Positions 10,447 to 22,559 of a DNA stretch of 64,000 nucleotides are shown here, in pieces. The position numbers and the translations under genes are program-made. The DNA is from Dipteris shenzhenensis (lineage: Eukaryota; Polypodiophyta; Polypodiopsida; Gleicheniales): the NCBI GenBank assembly GCA_047967505.1, contig CM106541.1, one strand, 5' to 3'. The notes beneath the pieces were generated by a model. The model saw only the letters and a program-made list of their open reading frames with translations. It had not been told where the DNA came from and made no database searches. Positions within the stretch are counted from its first letter, which is position 1, and the number at the start of each line of letters is the position of its first letter.

Positions 10447-12654
10447 GGAGGATCTACGTACCACAAGGAGGATGCATGAAGCCTGGCCTCAAGAGAGACC
10501 AAATGGGCGTGTTTTTTTACCTCGTGCACCGTGGATGTTATCAAAGCTAGAGATGCCGATGGTGAAGTGCGCTATTACTACAATTCGTACTCCCACTGGA
10601 TGCATGAGGTGTTTGAAGGGAGCCTTTACAAAGAGCAAGAAAAGAGGTGTAGAGCAATTATATGGTTTGAAATCTCATGATTGGCACAAGATGCTCCAAG
10701 TAAGTATTTTATGTGCATAATATCTTTTTCCTTTCAAATTTATGAGTGAATAGCTATAAGCAACTAATCAACCACCTCCTCACGGGTTCAGTTCATACTA
10801 CCTACTAGCATTTCACGTAGTGCATCAAAGGACGTGAAAGATTGTATTTACAAGATGGGCGAGCTTGTGAGGTACTTTACATGATAAAAAATATGATGCG
10901 TATCAATGCTCCGTGCAAGTTTGAATGCATATTGCTAATATGGTGTACTTTTTCATTTCTAGGTATGTGAGCTCAAAGGAAATAGATCCCACCACGCTTG
11001 AGAATGCTTGAGTTATGTCAGTGGAGGCGGTTTGTTTAGTGGAGGAGACATTTCCACGTTCTATTCTCAAAGCCAACTACATCTCATAGTGCATTTGGTG
11101 GATGAGATTGCTATATGCAGTACTATACATGCACGATGGTTGTTCTTTCTGGAGCGCTTCATGAAGACCTTGAAGGGCTTCGTGAGACAAAATGCAAGAC
11201 CCGAAGGTAGCATGGCTGAGGGTTGGTTGGCACAAGAGTCACTTGTATATATTTTTGAGTTTCTTGTTGATGTGGATAGCTCTCTCCCACGACTATGGAG
11301 AGATGATGAAGACCTAAGGATGACTTCTATTGTGCCTCAAGGGAAAGGACGCAACAAAGTAATAGACACAGAGTTACATAATAGTATCAACCTCTTTTGT
11401 GTGCTTAATAGTGATGTGATGAAAAGATGGGTGACAAGATACGAGGATGCAAAGGCAAGAAGACAAGAAGAAAGGGCCCTCTTTCGTACACACCGCGGAC
11501 CTCGTGTGCCATACCCTCAGTATCTAAGAGCACTTCCAAAGGATATTCATGTGGATTGTCTACTTGATGAAATGGAGAAAGCAGAGAAAGACGAGGGGAT
11601 GCATATCACAATGGAAGAATGGGAGTATGCTAGGGGATGCATGAGCAAGGTCGGTATATAGAATGTTATGCATAAGTTAGGAGCTTTCAATAATTTAGAT
11701 TGCTTATTTAATTGATTTTTTCTTGGTGTAGTGCACTACGTTCAATGCTATATGGTGTGAGGGCAAGCATTTTCGAACAAAACGGATTGATGATAAGAGA
11801 AACACACAAGATTGCGGCGTCATTGCTAGCTTTAAGGGAGCCAATGGAGCCATGGATGATTATTATGGCATAATCCAAGATATTATTATGCTTGACTTTC
11901 GACGCTTCTTTGTGTATGTTTTGGATGTAAAGTGGTTTAAGGATGTGGTGGAAAGAGGCCCTAATGCAACAATCAAATGCCATGCAAGTGGCTTTGTAAC
12001 TATTGACTCCACAAAGTTTTGGCAAAGTAGGAAGGACACACTAGTACTACCGCAACAATGTGAACAGGTACTGTGCACACATATAAAAATACTCGCTTTT
12101 AAATATTTGATGCAAGAAAAGTAACATGATTGTATTTTTGTTTGAATTAGGTTGTCTATCAACCAATGGTGGATAATAATAGATGGTGGCATGTCATACC
12201 TATTATGCCACGTTCCAAAGTGATGTATAGTACATTTACTAATATGGAGCGTATGGAGGATGATCATGGCCATGGACGTGATGATGATCGTGATCCGAGA
12301 GAGGAGGATGATCATGAGATAGGAGATACAGATATTGAGGCCATTACCCATGAGGACGAGCCTACCATTCGAGATGCTGATTTCGATGAGCACATGAGTG
12401 GCACAAGTAGTAGTGGGTTGAATGTATTTGTAGATCTACACCCTTGTTTGGATTTTGAAGTAGATAGTTTGACAAGGGTTGATCTCATTGAGGATGAGAT
12501 TGAACCGTAGCCCCGTAATTGATCATATTGTCTCATTCTCCTCATCTCACTTAATTCTTGTATATGTGGGCTTGCAAAAAATTATGTGCTTTGGTAATCA
12601 TGGGCAATGTTTGGAAAGCAATGATGTACACCAAAATCTCACTTTCTGTATTCT

Positions 12655-12948
12655 CTGGTTTGCATCTATCTACGCGTCTAAATGCGCGTCTGATTCTCAG
12701 TGTAAACTCATAAATAAACGCGCTAATACACGCACAAATAGATGCACTAATAAATGCGATGTTAGATGGGCTTGTATTTTCTCAGGTTAGACGCGCACGT
12801 AGACGTGGTAATTTACGTGCAAATAGACGAGCTTTTAGACGTGCATTTAGATGCTGCCATAATTCCCTCTACTAAAGCAACTCCTATAGATGCGCCCGCT
12901 ATTTTGCACGTCTACCAAGCACGTCTATAGTTGCTTTGTGTTGTTGTG
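12655..12948. repeat. E1 right subterminal repeat region and terminus
   Basis: About a dozen short repeats related to CGCGTCTAAATGCGCGTCTA, AATAGACGAGC and TAGACGTGC precede the terminal TTGCTTTGTGTTGTTGTG. Their density and sequence match the transposase-side ends of E2 (15716 onward) and E3 (48670-48951). Confidence 0.85.
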
Positions 12949-13150
12949 AAATGCAATCAATGCCATTTGATATTAAGCATACCTCACAATACCACAGATC
13001 TTGAATATAGCATTTCTAACATCTTCTTGTAAGCACCCTTTTATTGTAATTGGGAGGATGAACTATCAAAGCAACAAAGAAGTCATGTCAACAATATAAC
13101 AGAATCATAATTACACTAACGCATCATGATTATTGGTACACTAATTCTAC
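12949..13150. other. Unassigned spacer
   Basis: AT-rich sequence between the E1 end and the third transposase relic. It probably includes an intron of that relic, since a splice donor (LQ then GTATTC on minus) lies at about 13160. I see no other feature. Confidence 0.4.
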
Positions 13151-13640
13151 TTAGAATACCTGTAAGACCTTGTGCCAATCATGGGACTTGAGCCCACTAA
13201 GCTTATTGTCCTTTGAAAATGCTCCTTTCAAGCAATGCATGTACCCTGTCGGTGTTTGAATAGAGGCAATGTCTGCCTTGATTGCTGCCTCCTCCCTCAT
13301 AGAGAGGATCCATGTTGCTTTCGGGAAACAAATTTTCCCAAAGCATGCACTTGGGGCCACAAATGAGACATCCTATTCATAGCACGCAAGTTTTCTCACA
13401 CTCCTCTCAAGTCTTTGGAACCAAGTGTGCCCAAATAGTAGCCCCACATTCTTGAAGATATGCATGGGATCCAAGAGATGATTGATTTGTAACTGACCCC
13501 AATTAGGAAGCTCATGAAAGATTGATAGCCTCTTCATACCAGGATGAGGTTCCTCTCCATTCGCCCTCCAAGCTTGAGTCCAGTCACTTGCCTTCAAATA
13601 TGATGGTGGTGGATCAAGCTGACCTCCACGTGCGAGATGG
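13151..13640 (-). pseudogene. Third-type CACTA transposase relic (tnp2/DUF4218 part)
   Basis: On minus this reads LDPMHIFKNVG after LPNWGQLQINH, then an in-frame stop, then IQTPTGYMHCLKGAFSKDNK and GLKSHDWHKVLQ. It aligns with the family-1 exon at 17775-18163 but is too different to be the same family: LFGHTWFQRLERSVRKL replaces STIWEHLNGTRDS. The fragment is a single exon's worth, with neither gene end. The palindromic pyrimidine array begins immediately upstream (13655), much as purine arrays adjoin the transposase genes in F2a and E4. Confidence 0.75.
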
Positions 13641-13654
13641 TCGAGCGGAAGATA

Positions 13655-14920
13655 TTGAGCATGACCTTCTTTCCTTTTTCCCTCTTTCCTTTTCCTCTTC
13701 TTTTCTCTTTCTCCCTTCTCTTATGCTCATGCATAAGCATAAGCATGAGCATATGCTCATGCTTATGCTTATGCATGAGCATAAGAGAAGTAGACATATG
13801 CTCATGCATAAGCATGAGCATATGTCTCTTTTTCCCTTTTTCCTTTCCCTCTTCTTCTCTCTTTCTTTCCCTCTTTTTCCCTCTTTCCTTTCATATGCTC
13901 ATGCATAACCATGAGCATATGTCTATATTTCCCTCTTTCCTTTCCCTCTTCTTCTCTCTTTCTTTCCCTCTTTTTCCCTCTTTCCTTTCCCTCTTCTTCT
14001 CTCTTTCTCCCTTCTCTTATGCTCATGCATAAGCATAAGCATGAGCATATGCTCATGCTTATGCTTATGCATGAGCATAAGAGAAGTAGACATATGCTCA
14101 TGCATAAGCATGAGCATATGTCTCTTTTTCCCTCTTTCCTTTCCCTCTTTTCTCTTTCTTTCCCTCTTTTTCCCTCTTTCCTTTCCCTCTTTCTCCCTTC
14201 TCTTATGCTCATGCATAAGCATAAGCATGAGCATATGCTCATGCTTATGCTTATGCATGAGCATAAGAGAAGTAGACATATGTTCATGCATAAGCATGAG
14301 CATATGTCTCTTTTTTCCTCTTTCCTTTCCCTCTTCTTCTCTCTTTCTTTCCCTCTTATGCTCATTTTCAATCTCTCTTTTCTTTCCCTTTTTTTCCCTC
14401 TTTCAATCCTTCTTCTTCCCTCTTTTCTTTCCCTCTTTTACCCTCTTTCAATCCTTCTTCTTCCCTCTTTTCTTTCCCTCTTTTTCCCTCTTTCCTTTCC
14501 CTCTTCTTCTCTCTTTCTTTCCCTCTTTTTCCCTCTTTCCTTTCCCTCTTCTTCTCTCTTTCCCCCTTCTCTTATGCTCATGCATAAGCATAAGCATGAG
14601 CATATGCTCATGCTTATGCTTATGCATGAGCATAAGAGAAGTAGACATATGCTCATGACATATGCTCATGCATAAGCATGAGCATATGTCTCTTTTTCCC
14701 TCTTTACCTTCTCTCTTTCCCTCTTCTTCTCTCTTTCTTTCAATCTTTTTCCCTCTTTCCTTTCCCTCTTCTTCTTTCTTTCCCTCTTCTTCTTTCTTTC
14801 CCTCTCTTTCCCTCTTTCCTTTCCCTCTTCTTCTCTCTTTCTTTCCTTCTTTTTCCCTCTTTCCTTTCCCTCTTCTTCTCTCTTTCCCTCTTTCCTTTCC
14901 CTCTTCTTCTCAACCATGTA
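13655..14920. repeat. Pyrimidine array with four perfect 76-bp palindromes
   Basis: Long C/T tracts (CTCTTTCCCTCTTTCCTTTC type) alternate with palindromic blocks built from GCATAAGC, GCATGAGC and CATATGCTC. Four blocks are exact 76-bp palindromes with no loop: 13715-13790, 14011-14086, 14197-14272 and 14566-14641. Each is followed at once by a hairpin with 16-bp arms (AGACATATGCTCATGC) and a 4-base ATAA loop, for example 13792-13827; the third has one arm mismatch and the fourth a short internal duplication. A further hairpin is at about 13893-13925. All open frames here are repeat-encoded low complexity and are not genes. Confidence 0.95.
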
Positions 14921-15279
14921 AAAAAGCAATTCTGCACTTCTTTCCCCTCATACATGGATCCTAAGATGCGTATGCGGCTTGCGTTGATTGTTGTGATACG
15001 GATGCCATGGTGAGTGAGGGAGCAAGAGAAGATCTAACAAGCATGTGAAATCAAGTGAGCGACTTGTTATTGAATCATTTAAATATAACGTGCTCATGCC
15101 AACCACACCATAAAAGAACTTATCGAACTAACAGGATTGTGGAATGACCACGATTGATTAAATTACAAATAGAAACTGCAAACTCTGACAAATTTTTACA
15201 TTTTGAAACCCACATTAACATTTTCAAAGACATTAATTAAACTTTCACAATCATAGTGCATGCCATTGTGATCATATGG
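14921..15279. other. No gene seen
   Basis: Sequence of mixed composition between the array and the kinase relic. It may be the 3' flank of the kinase relic. No motif is recognised. Confidence 0.3.
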
Positions 15280-15715
15280 GACAATCTCAACAAAGATATA
15301 GCTTTTATTCAACAACTTGTCTTCATTTCCTCAATGGATTGCATTGCCACATCCTCGTTTCATTGAAACTACGCAGTTTTGTTAAAATTGCTCCCATGGA
15401 AGGTTGCTCCTTTGGATTAATATTGCAAAGCACATTCCCACAATCAATCGAGATCTTGATTGCAATGTCTCCCTTCATGGAGTTGTCACTGAGAGCATTT
15501 GCAGCATCTATGAAAAAATTGGCAATTTGCGAAAATAGCCATACAACGGCAAAGAAATCTAACTCCGGTGCCCATGCGCCCTTGGGATTTTCTCAGGTAG
15601 TAGTACTGGTATACATGGAAATGCCCTGGGAGGAGCAAAAGCAGGGTCTTGCAGATATCAAATTTTGGTCCAGTGGAGTTTTCTTCCCCAATTAATAGTC
15701 CCAACTTGGACAGAC
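15280..15715 (-). pseudogene. Protein kinase-like relic, 3' part (split by E2)
   Basis: On minus, directly after the E2 insertion site, frames read a segment resembling a DFG-region variant (GTINWGR), then GAWAPELDFFAVVWLFSQIA, like the APE and subdomain IX region. KEQPSMGAILTKLRS resembles the RPSM-type end of a kinase domain. Several frame changes are needed. Together with 22916-23904 it forms one interrupted gene. The family call rests mainly on the other half, which has the glycine loop and lysine. An alternative is a distantly related kinase-fold gene. Confidence 0.45.
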
Positions 15716-15985
15716 ACAACAACATAAAGCAACTATAGACACACTTGGTAGATGCACAAAATAGCAGGCGTGTCTATAGGTGTTACTTGAATAGATAAAT
15801 TATGGGCATGTCTAACAATGCGTCTAACAGCTCGTCTATTTGCGCGTGTATTAACACGTCTATTTGCGCATCTACACTGAGAAAATATGGGCCCATCTAA
15901 CATTGCGCATGTATTAGCACTCTATTAGTGCGTTTACACTGGTAATTAGACACATATTTAGACGCAAAATAGAGAATACAGAAAG
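15716..15985. repeat. E2 transposase-side subterminal repeats
   Basis: The terminus is followed by repeats of the GCGTCTAACAGCTCGTCTA and CACGTCTATTTGCGCATCTA kind. These are the reverse complements of the E1 right end. Confidence 0.88.
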
Positions 15986-16093
15986 TGAGATTTTGGTGTA
16001 CATCATTGCTTTCCAAACATTGCTCATGATTACCAAAGCACAAAATTTTAACAAAAACCTCAATGCTTTTTTGCAAGCCCACATATGCAAGAA

Positions 16094-19000
16094 TTAAGTG
16101 AGGTGAAGAGAATGAGACAATATGTAAAATAGTTTTGCCAATATCAATGATGGGCTACGATCATCCTCCTCTCTTGTATCACGGTCATCATCACATCCAT
16201 GGCCATGATCATTCTCCATACGCTTCATATTAGTAAATGTACTATACATCACTTTGGAATGTGGCATAATAGGTATGACATGCCACCATCTATTATTATC
16301 CACCATTGGTTGATAGACAACCTAATTCAAACACAAATACAATCATGTTATTTTCCTTGCATCAAATATTTAAAAGCGAGTATTTGTATATGTGTGCATA
16401 GTACCTGTTCACATTGTTGCGATAGTACTAGTGTGTCCTTCCTACTTTGCCAAAACTTTGTGGAGTCAATATTTACAAAGCCACTTGCATGGTGTTTGAT
16501 TGTTGCATTAGGGCCTCTTTCCACCACGTCCTTAAACCACTTTACATCCAAAACATACACAAAGAAGCGTCGAAAGTCAAGCTTAATAATATCTTGGATT
16601 ATGCCACAATAATCATCCATGGCTCCATTGGCTGCCTCAAAGCTAGCAATGACACCACAATCTTGTGTGTTTCTCTTATCATCAATCCATTGTGTTCGAA
16701 AATGCTTGCCCTCACACCATATAGCATTGAACATAGTGCACTACACCAAGAAAAAATCAATTAAATAAGCAATCTAAATTATTGAAAGCTCCTAACTTAT
16801 GCATAACATTCTATATACCAACCTTGCTCATGCATCCCTTAGCATACTCCCATTCTTTCATTATGATATGCATCCCCTTGTCTTTCTCTGCTTTCTCCAT
16901 TTCATCAAGTAGCCAATCCACATGAATATCCTTTGGAAGTGCTCTTAGATACTGAGGATATGGCACACGAGATCCATGGTGTGTACAAAAGAGGTCCCTT
17001 TCTTCTTGTCTTCTTGCCTTTGCATCCTCGTATCTTGTCACCCATCTTTTCATCACATCATTATTAAGCACGCAATAGACATTGATACTATTATGCAACT
17101 CCGTGTCTATCACTTTGTTGCGTCCTTTCCCTTGAGGCATAATAGAGGTCATCCTTAGGTCTTCATCATCTCTCCATAGTCGTGGGAGAGAGCTATCCAC
17201 ATCAATAAGAAACTCAGAAATATATACAAGTGACTCTTGTACCAAGCAGCCCTCGGCCATGCTACCTTCGACTCTTGCATTTTGTCTCACGAAGCCCTTC
17301 AAGGTCTTCATGAAGCGCTCGAGGAAGAACAACCATCGTGCATGTATAGTACCGCATATAGCAATCTCATCCACCAAATGCACTATAAGATGTAGTTGGC
17401 TTGTGACAATATAACGTGGAAATGTCTCCTCCACTAAACAAACCACCTCCACTGACATAACTTGAGCATTCTCAAGCATGGTGGGATCTATTTCCTTTGA
17501 GCTCACATACCTAGAAATGAAAAAGTACACCATATTAGCAATATGAACACCTTGCATGGAGCATTGATACACATCATATTTTGTATCATGTAAAGTACCT
17601 CACAAGCTCGCCCATCTTGTAAATACAATTTTTCACATCCTTCGATGCACTACATGAAATGCTAGTAGGTAGTATGAACTGAACCCATGAGGAGGTGGTT
17701 GATTAGTTGCTTATAATTATTCACTCACAAATTTGAAAGGAAAAAGATATTATGCACATAAAATACTTACTTGGAGCATCTTGTGCCAATCATGAGATTT
17801 CAAGCCATATAATTGCTCTACACCTCTTTTCTTGCTCTTTGCAAAGGCTCCCTTCAAACACCTCATGCATCAAGTGGGAGTACGAATTGTAGTAATAGCG
17901 CGCTTCACCACCGCCATCTCTAGCTTTGATAACCTCCACGGTGCACGAGGTAAAAAAACACACCCATTTGGTCTCTCTTGTGGCCAAGCTTCACGCATCC
18001 TCCGTGTGGTACGTAGATCCTTCTTTATGCCTAAGGAATCTCGTGTCCCATTCAAATGCTCCCAAATGGTGGATGCCACATTCTTGAAGATATGCATGGG
18101 ATCAAGCAAGTGATTGATCTTGAGGTGGGACCAATATGGTAAATGATAAAAGATGGAGTATCTAAACAAAATAAAGTGTTAGCAGGCAATCTTTATTTTC
18201 AGCCAATATAGCACACAATAGTTGCAAACCCTTACCGGCTCATGCCAAGTGGTGGAGGAGTCCTGGAACCCCGTCCCAAATTCTCATCCAATCTCCCGCA
18301 GTGAGTGATTGTGGGAGGACTTCATTCCAAGGGGCAACATATCTAGGATGATCAGGTGGGAGAAATCAATGGTGATTCTCATAGATGACCTTATTCAATG
18401 TGTCTGCCCGTGAGGCAACTAGCGAAGGACCACAAACAGGACATGCATGGTAACCCGATGTAGTGAGACCTGAATAATAGATGCAATTAAGAGTTGAAGG
18501 TGGGTTTAGGGTGCCACATCCTTTGCCTATTCATAATTAGAAGTGCAATGCTTATTTGAACACTCGCCATAGCCTGGGAAGTCATGCAGCGTCCACATCA
18601 AGATTGCTTTGTAGTTGAAGTCTCGTGACGAGGGAGGCCTGCTCACATCATGCACCTCGATACCTCTCCAAAGTATCTCTAGCTCGTCAATCAAAGGCTT
18701 CAAATAAACATCAAGATTTTTGACTTTATGTTTCCCTGGAATTAGAAGGGATATCATAACATGTCCTTTCTTAATAGCCATAGAGAGTGGAAGATTATAA
18801 TTCACCAATATCACTGGCCATACACTGTAAGAGGTGCTTTTGAGACCAAATGGGTTCACACCATCCATACCCAATCCAAGTCTCAAGCTCCTAGGTTCTT
18901 CCTTGAAGCTTGGCCATGTGTCTTCAATATGCTTCCACATAGGAGAGTCTGTGGGAGTTCTCCACTTGCCATCGGTTGATCGATGGGAGGAATGCCATGA

Positions 19001-20015
19001 CATGAGCTCTGCATTGGATTTGCACTTGAACATATGTTGGATGCGAGGGATTATGGGAAAATGTCGCAGAACCTTACAAGGCACGTCCAAAGTTTTGAGA
19101 TGTGCTCTATATCTTGCCTCTCCACAAGTAGGGCACTCTCTTGCATCCTTATGTAGTCCACGAAACAAAACGCAATCGTTGACACATGCATGGATGTGCT
19201 TGTAATCTAATCCTCCAAGAGAGGTCACATGTTGCCTTGCCATATCTCTTGAGGTCAGTAATTTATTCTCCCTTGGAAGCAATTTACACAATAGCCTACA
19301 CATGAAGACCATAAAATTTGAGGAAAAGCATTTGAGTAATTGACCCACTAGCGTAATTCACCATGTTTGCAAAATAGACTTGAAAGCTTACTTGAGTAAT
19401 GCATTCAAACTTGCATTGCTCCATCCATAGATGGTTTGCAAGTTTAGTAACTCAAGGGAGGCACATAGAATAGAGAATGTGCACCCCTCAAATAGTGGAG
19501 TCGATGCTGCAATAAAAAGATCATCATGCTCCATGCTATCATCCCTCCCTTGATGGACATATAAATCCCGCACCATATCATCAAACACCTCCTCCTCCAT
19601 GGCTTCATGAGGTAATGGTGGAGGGCTACTATCACCATCACTCCATACATCCATAACAGTCCCTCCTGAAGTCCCACCTCATATCGCCGATGCTTCGCCT
19701 CCTCACGGCGAGCATAGGGCAACATATGCGGGTGTGGCACTGCATCCTGTATCAAATTAAAATGGGATCATAACTCAAACATATGAACACCCATAGTATC
19801 TCAATCAGCCTTAACTCTTTAACACTTACCATGTTTACAGTCGCATCCCATTCTCCATACTTTGAGATGTGATCGAGTGTAATCATGCATGCACGATACA
19901 TATTTCCTCGACATCAATCACACAAACATTTGATTTTTTGCTCCAACCACATTTTGTGATGGTGGATACGGAGGGATTCATCCTCACTAGAGCTACTTGT
20001 TGAAGACGAAGACAT
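16094..20015 (-). pseudogene. E2 transposase (tnp2-DUF4218-DUF4216)
   Basis: This is the most complete copy of the transposase. From the start at 20015: exon 1 MSSSSTSSSSEDES; exon 2 (about 19747-19388) with YGWSNASLNALLK; exon 3 (about 19295-18560), an open tnp2 core with ACVNDCVLFRG, CPTCGEARY, RLGLGMDGVNPFG, SVWPVILVNYNLP and HDFPGYGECS; then an ACPVCG/FLPPDHPRY exon, the MHIFKNV and GLKSHDWHKML exon, the DUF4218 exon (17572-16811) and the DUF4216 exons. Lesions: TGA in exon 1, one lost T in exon 2, donor GT to AT after exon 3, TGA in the FLPPDHP and TPTG regions, and a C-terminal deletion of about 220 bp. It cannot make an intact protein. Confidence 0.9.
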
Positions 20016-20841
20016 CCTGCAAACAAACAACCCAAAAAATTTTGCTTTTCTTGAAATATTTAATTTTAAACTCTGTGGCGTGTCTAAGTCTGTTCTGTGG
20101 TGTGCGTCTATAAGCACGTCTAAAATTGCGTCTGTCTGTTCTGTGGTGCGTGTCTATAAGTGCATCTAAAACCGCATTTGCTCTGTGTATTTAGATGCTT
20201 GCATAGACGCGCTATTAGACATGCCTATAGACGTGGCTTTTAAATCTGCTTTAAGCACGCTCGCTTTGCTTTTCTTCACATTACTTATACTTCGTGTGGC
20301 TTGCTTGCTTTGCTATTAGCAGATCCACAGTTTCGACGCTTAAGAGGAAGGCACCCACACTTACTTCCAAGCTTACACTTAAGAGGAAGGAACCCACACT
20401 TACTTTCAAGCTTAAAGGAGAAGAGCGTGAACAAGGAAGAGAAGTAATTTTGAAAAAGGAGAAGAACCTTCCATACCTCTATCCAAGGTAAGTCTTTTTA
20501 CAGTTGATCTTTTTTGGAAGTTTGCTCTCTTTGGATTTGTACTTCTCGTATCCAAGAAACACATGATTTTGGTATCAGTGTTACATTTTTGTGTCGGGCG
20601 CATGTCCTTTTCTACTTTTTAGAAAAGTCTGTCTGTTAGAGCATGTCTATAAGCGCGTCTAAAACCGTGTCTACAAGCACCTCTAGACGTGCATCTAACC
20701 TGTTTGCAGACACAGACAGTTGCATCTATAGACACGCTATTATACGTGAAAATAAACGCACTCCGACAGTAATCTTTTCTTCCCTTCCCCTTTCTTCTCA
20801 GCTCATCAGTAATCGTCTTTTTTTCTTTTTTCTAGTTCATC
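20016..20841. promoter_or_regulatory. E2 central divergent promoter region
   Basis: 826 bp between the two divergent start codons. AGACGCGTCTA-type repeats cluster near 20060-20230 on the transposase side and 20630-20770 on the second-gene side. The middle (20330-20600) is the conserved leader also seen in E1 at 450-720, with two AAGAGGAAGGCACCCACACT-like direct repeats. Regulation through the repeats is inferred. Confidence 0.6.
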
Positions 20842-22254
20842 ATGTGGCCAGGAAGCTCTTCGGGCTCACCTGATCTCCGAGAGTCTATTTTTAGGGACTT
20901 ATATAACCTTTTAGGGCACCCTCCTAGTCCTGCGGAGTTATATGGGTATATGACGGGTACTCTAAACACCCACCAGGAGTCGGCACTACAGACTCCAAAC
21001 CACCCCACACCAGCTAAGATTACCCCAGCGGAGTCAGCACAGCCCAGCCGGCTACACAACGTAGGCCCATCTCCCATGCTGTCTTATGCCCCTTTCCCCA
21101 TGCCATCTTATGCCCCTTCCCCCATGCCGTTAGGAGGTCCTTCTGTCTCGCAGAGCCGTCGGCATACTCCTATGCAGTCGAGACTTGGCTCTCCAGCTAC
21201 GAGTGGTCCATGTAGTCCAGTGCAGTCTCCAGCTACGAGTGGCCAACGTACTAGCTCGACACGACATGGTAGCAGGCGTAGTAGCAGGGAGAGCGGTGGG
21301 GGATGCATGGCACAGTGCTTTGGGAGTGGTGGTGGGGACGATGATGATTCAGATGATTTAGACATGCGTCCGGGTGATGGTACGATATTCTATGACATCA
21401 CTCAGACAGGAGGCATCTTGATGGATGCAGGGGGAAGGACATCATGGCCTTCATGCGCTCTGTAATTGCTAACAATTATAGAGATTGCTTTATGCACTAC
21501 AAAGACCAGCCAAAGAGGTTGGCTGATGAGACCCTTGCTACTGTTGGCTCTAGGTATCCTAACCCCCCCAATCGTCAGTTCACAGATAAATGGGCCAAGT
21601 CAAAGATTGTTACGATACTTGGCAATAAAAGATCTTCGCTTAAGAGTCAAGCACTAGCGGAGCTTGCCAGGCTCAAGGGAGGTTAATCACCAAGGGGCTT
21701 GCCCCACACCGCTCACAAGCGTGAGTGGAAGAAAGCAATGAAGTCAGCGAGGGAGGACCCCAGTCTGCAGCACATGGAGGCACGAAGGATCCAGATGGAG
21801 CAATATGGAAGCATGCATTTTGGAGCAGGCAGTGTTGAATCATGGGAGGCCCAATTTGTAAGTATCGATCTCAAATTATATTGCTTATGTAGTTTATTAG
21901 GAGGTTGTTTCTTTGTACTAACCCCTCCGCAAATTGTGTCGTCTTGCAGCTTGATATCGTGGGCAGATACCCTACTCCTGTCAAGACAGCCTACCACCAC
22001 CACCATTGCAGAGGAGATACATGGAAGCACTTCTATCATGACGGGTTGATTACTGAGGAGCAGTATATCTAGGCTACTAGAGCGGCCCTCGAGGTATTTG
22101 AAAGTAATTAAATAATTTCAATATTATAAGTAAAGATTTGATTTTTCATATATTGATATATGTTGTCCCTTGTTTATAGGTCCCTGCATAAGAAGACGAG
22201 GAAGGAGGCGGAGAAGGGAGCACAGAAGGGAGCGTGGAAGGGAGCGAGGATTAG
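20842..22254 (+). pseudogene. E2 second gene, Transposase_24-like
   Basis: The start is MWPGSSSGSPD at 20842. An N-terminal Pro/Ser-rich stretch contains repeats of the type SYAPSPMP. A basic segment (RRSSRESGG), an acidic GDDDDSDD run and a conserved core (TIFYDITQTGG, MAFMRSVIANNYRDC, DKWAKSKIV) follow, then HTAHKREWKKAM and GLITEEQY. Introns lie at 21859-21949 and about 22094-22180. The basic, core and charged-tail organisation resembles the Transposase_24 (Ptta/En/Spm) family, whose members accompany CACTA transposases; a DNA-binding role is inferred. Lesions: one lost G at about 21433, TAA before SPRG at 21684, and stops near 22069 and 22192. Confidence 0.75.
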
Positions 22255-22559
22255 TCGTAGAAGTAATGCTAGCTACTCTTTTTTGTACTTAAAGCCACTC
22301 GCTTGGCTTTGTGCCTCTTGTATATACACTCCTCTTATTTTTTGTACTTGAAGCCACATGACGTGGCTTAGCTTCGTGCTATATGTACATACAAGCACTT
22401 TTTGAGCTTTCAATTTTATTGCATTTTGGAGTTGTAATGTTTTATTTGGAATTGTAATTAAAATGCGATTGGCTGTAAGAACTGAATTACACAATGTGGA
22501 AATGGGATTCTTGTAACTATATAGCATACACAACATACACAACATTCTGTAAATTTAAA

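Larger units (their letters stand above)
1868..12510 (+). pseudogene. E1 transposase (tnp2-DUF4218-DUF4216), interrupted
   Basis: This is the CACTA-superfamily transposase expected to cut and rejoin the element ends. By comparison between copies the exons are 1868-2053, 2138-2496, 2590 to about 2828, then after the Copia 10447-10699, 10792-10871, 10963-11649, 11732-12067 and 12151-12510, with GT/AG borders. Exon 1 starts MSSSSTSSSSEDES and has CLCDRC. The tnp2 part keeps ACVNDCILFRG and MHIFKNV-like sequence, DUF4218 gives LHLIVHLVDE and GLKSHDWHKMLQ, and DUF4216 gives YGIIQDI and WWHVIPI. About 1 kb of tnp2 is deleted at about 2748, a TGA lies near 11008, and one base is lost at about 11070. 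The last exon is intact with an acidic tail. Confidence 0.88.
1..12948 (+). mobile_element. E1: family-1 CACTA-like transposon (left end outside window)
   Basis: This is a two-gene DNA transposon with its transposase on the plus strand and the start of the divergent second gene at 1-98. The right terminus reads TTGCTTTGTGTTGTTGTG, ending at 12948, the reverse complement of the CACAACAACACAAAGCAA end of the sister copies. The left end lies before base 1, so the duplication cannot be checked; the three bases after the end are AAA. The copy carries a nested LINE at 862-1719 and a nested Copia at 2829-10446. Its transposase has an internal deletion, a stop and a frameshift, so E1 could only move with proteins supplied in trans. 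Confidence 0.85.

Noticed and set aside
13655-14920. CRISPR-like array
   Set aside because: Units are palindromes in simple-sequence spacers in a plant genome; spacers are not unique.
13637-15013. Long open frames over 13.6-15.0 kb on both strands (up to 254 codons)
   Set aside because: They are translations of palindromic and CT repeats with Leu/Phe/Ser or Lys/Glu/Arg runs; every frame is open for the same reason.
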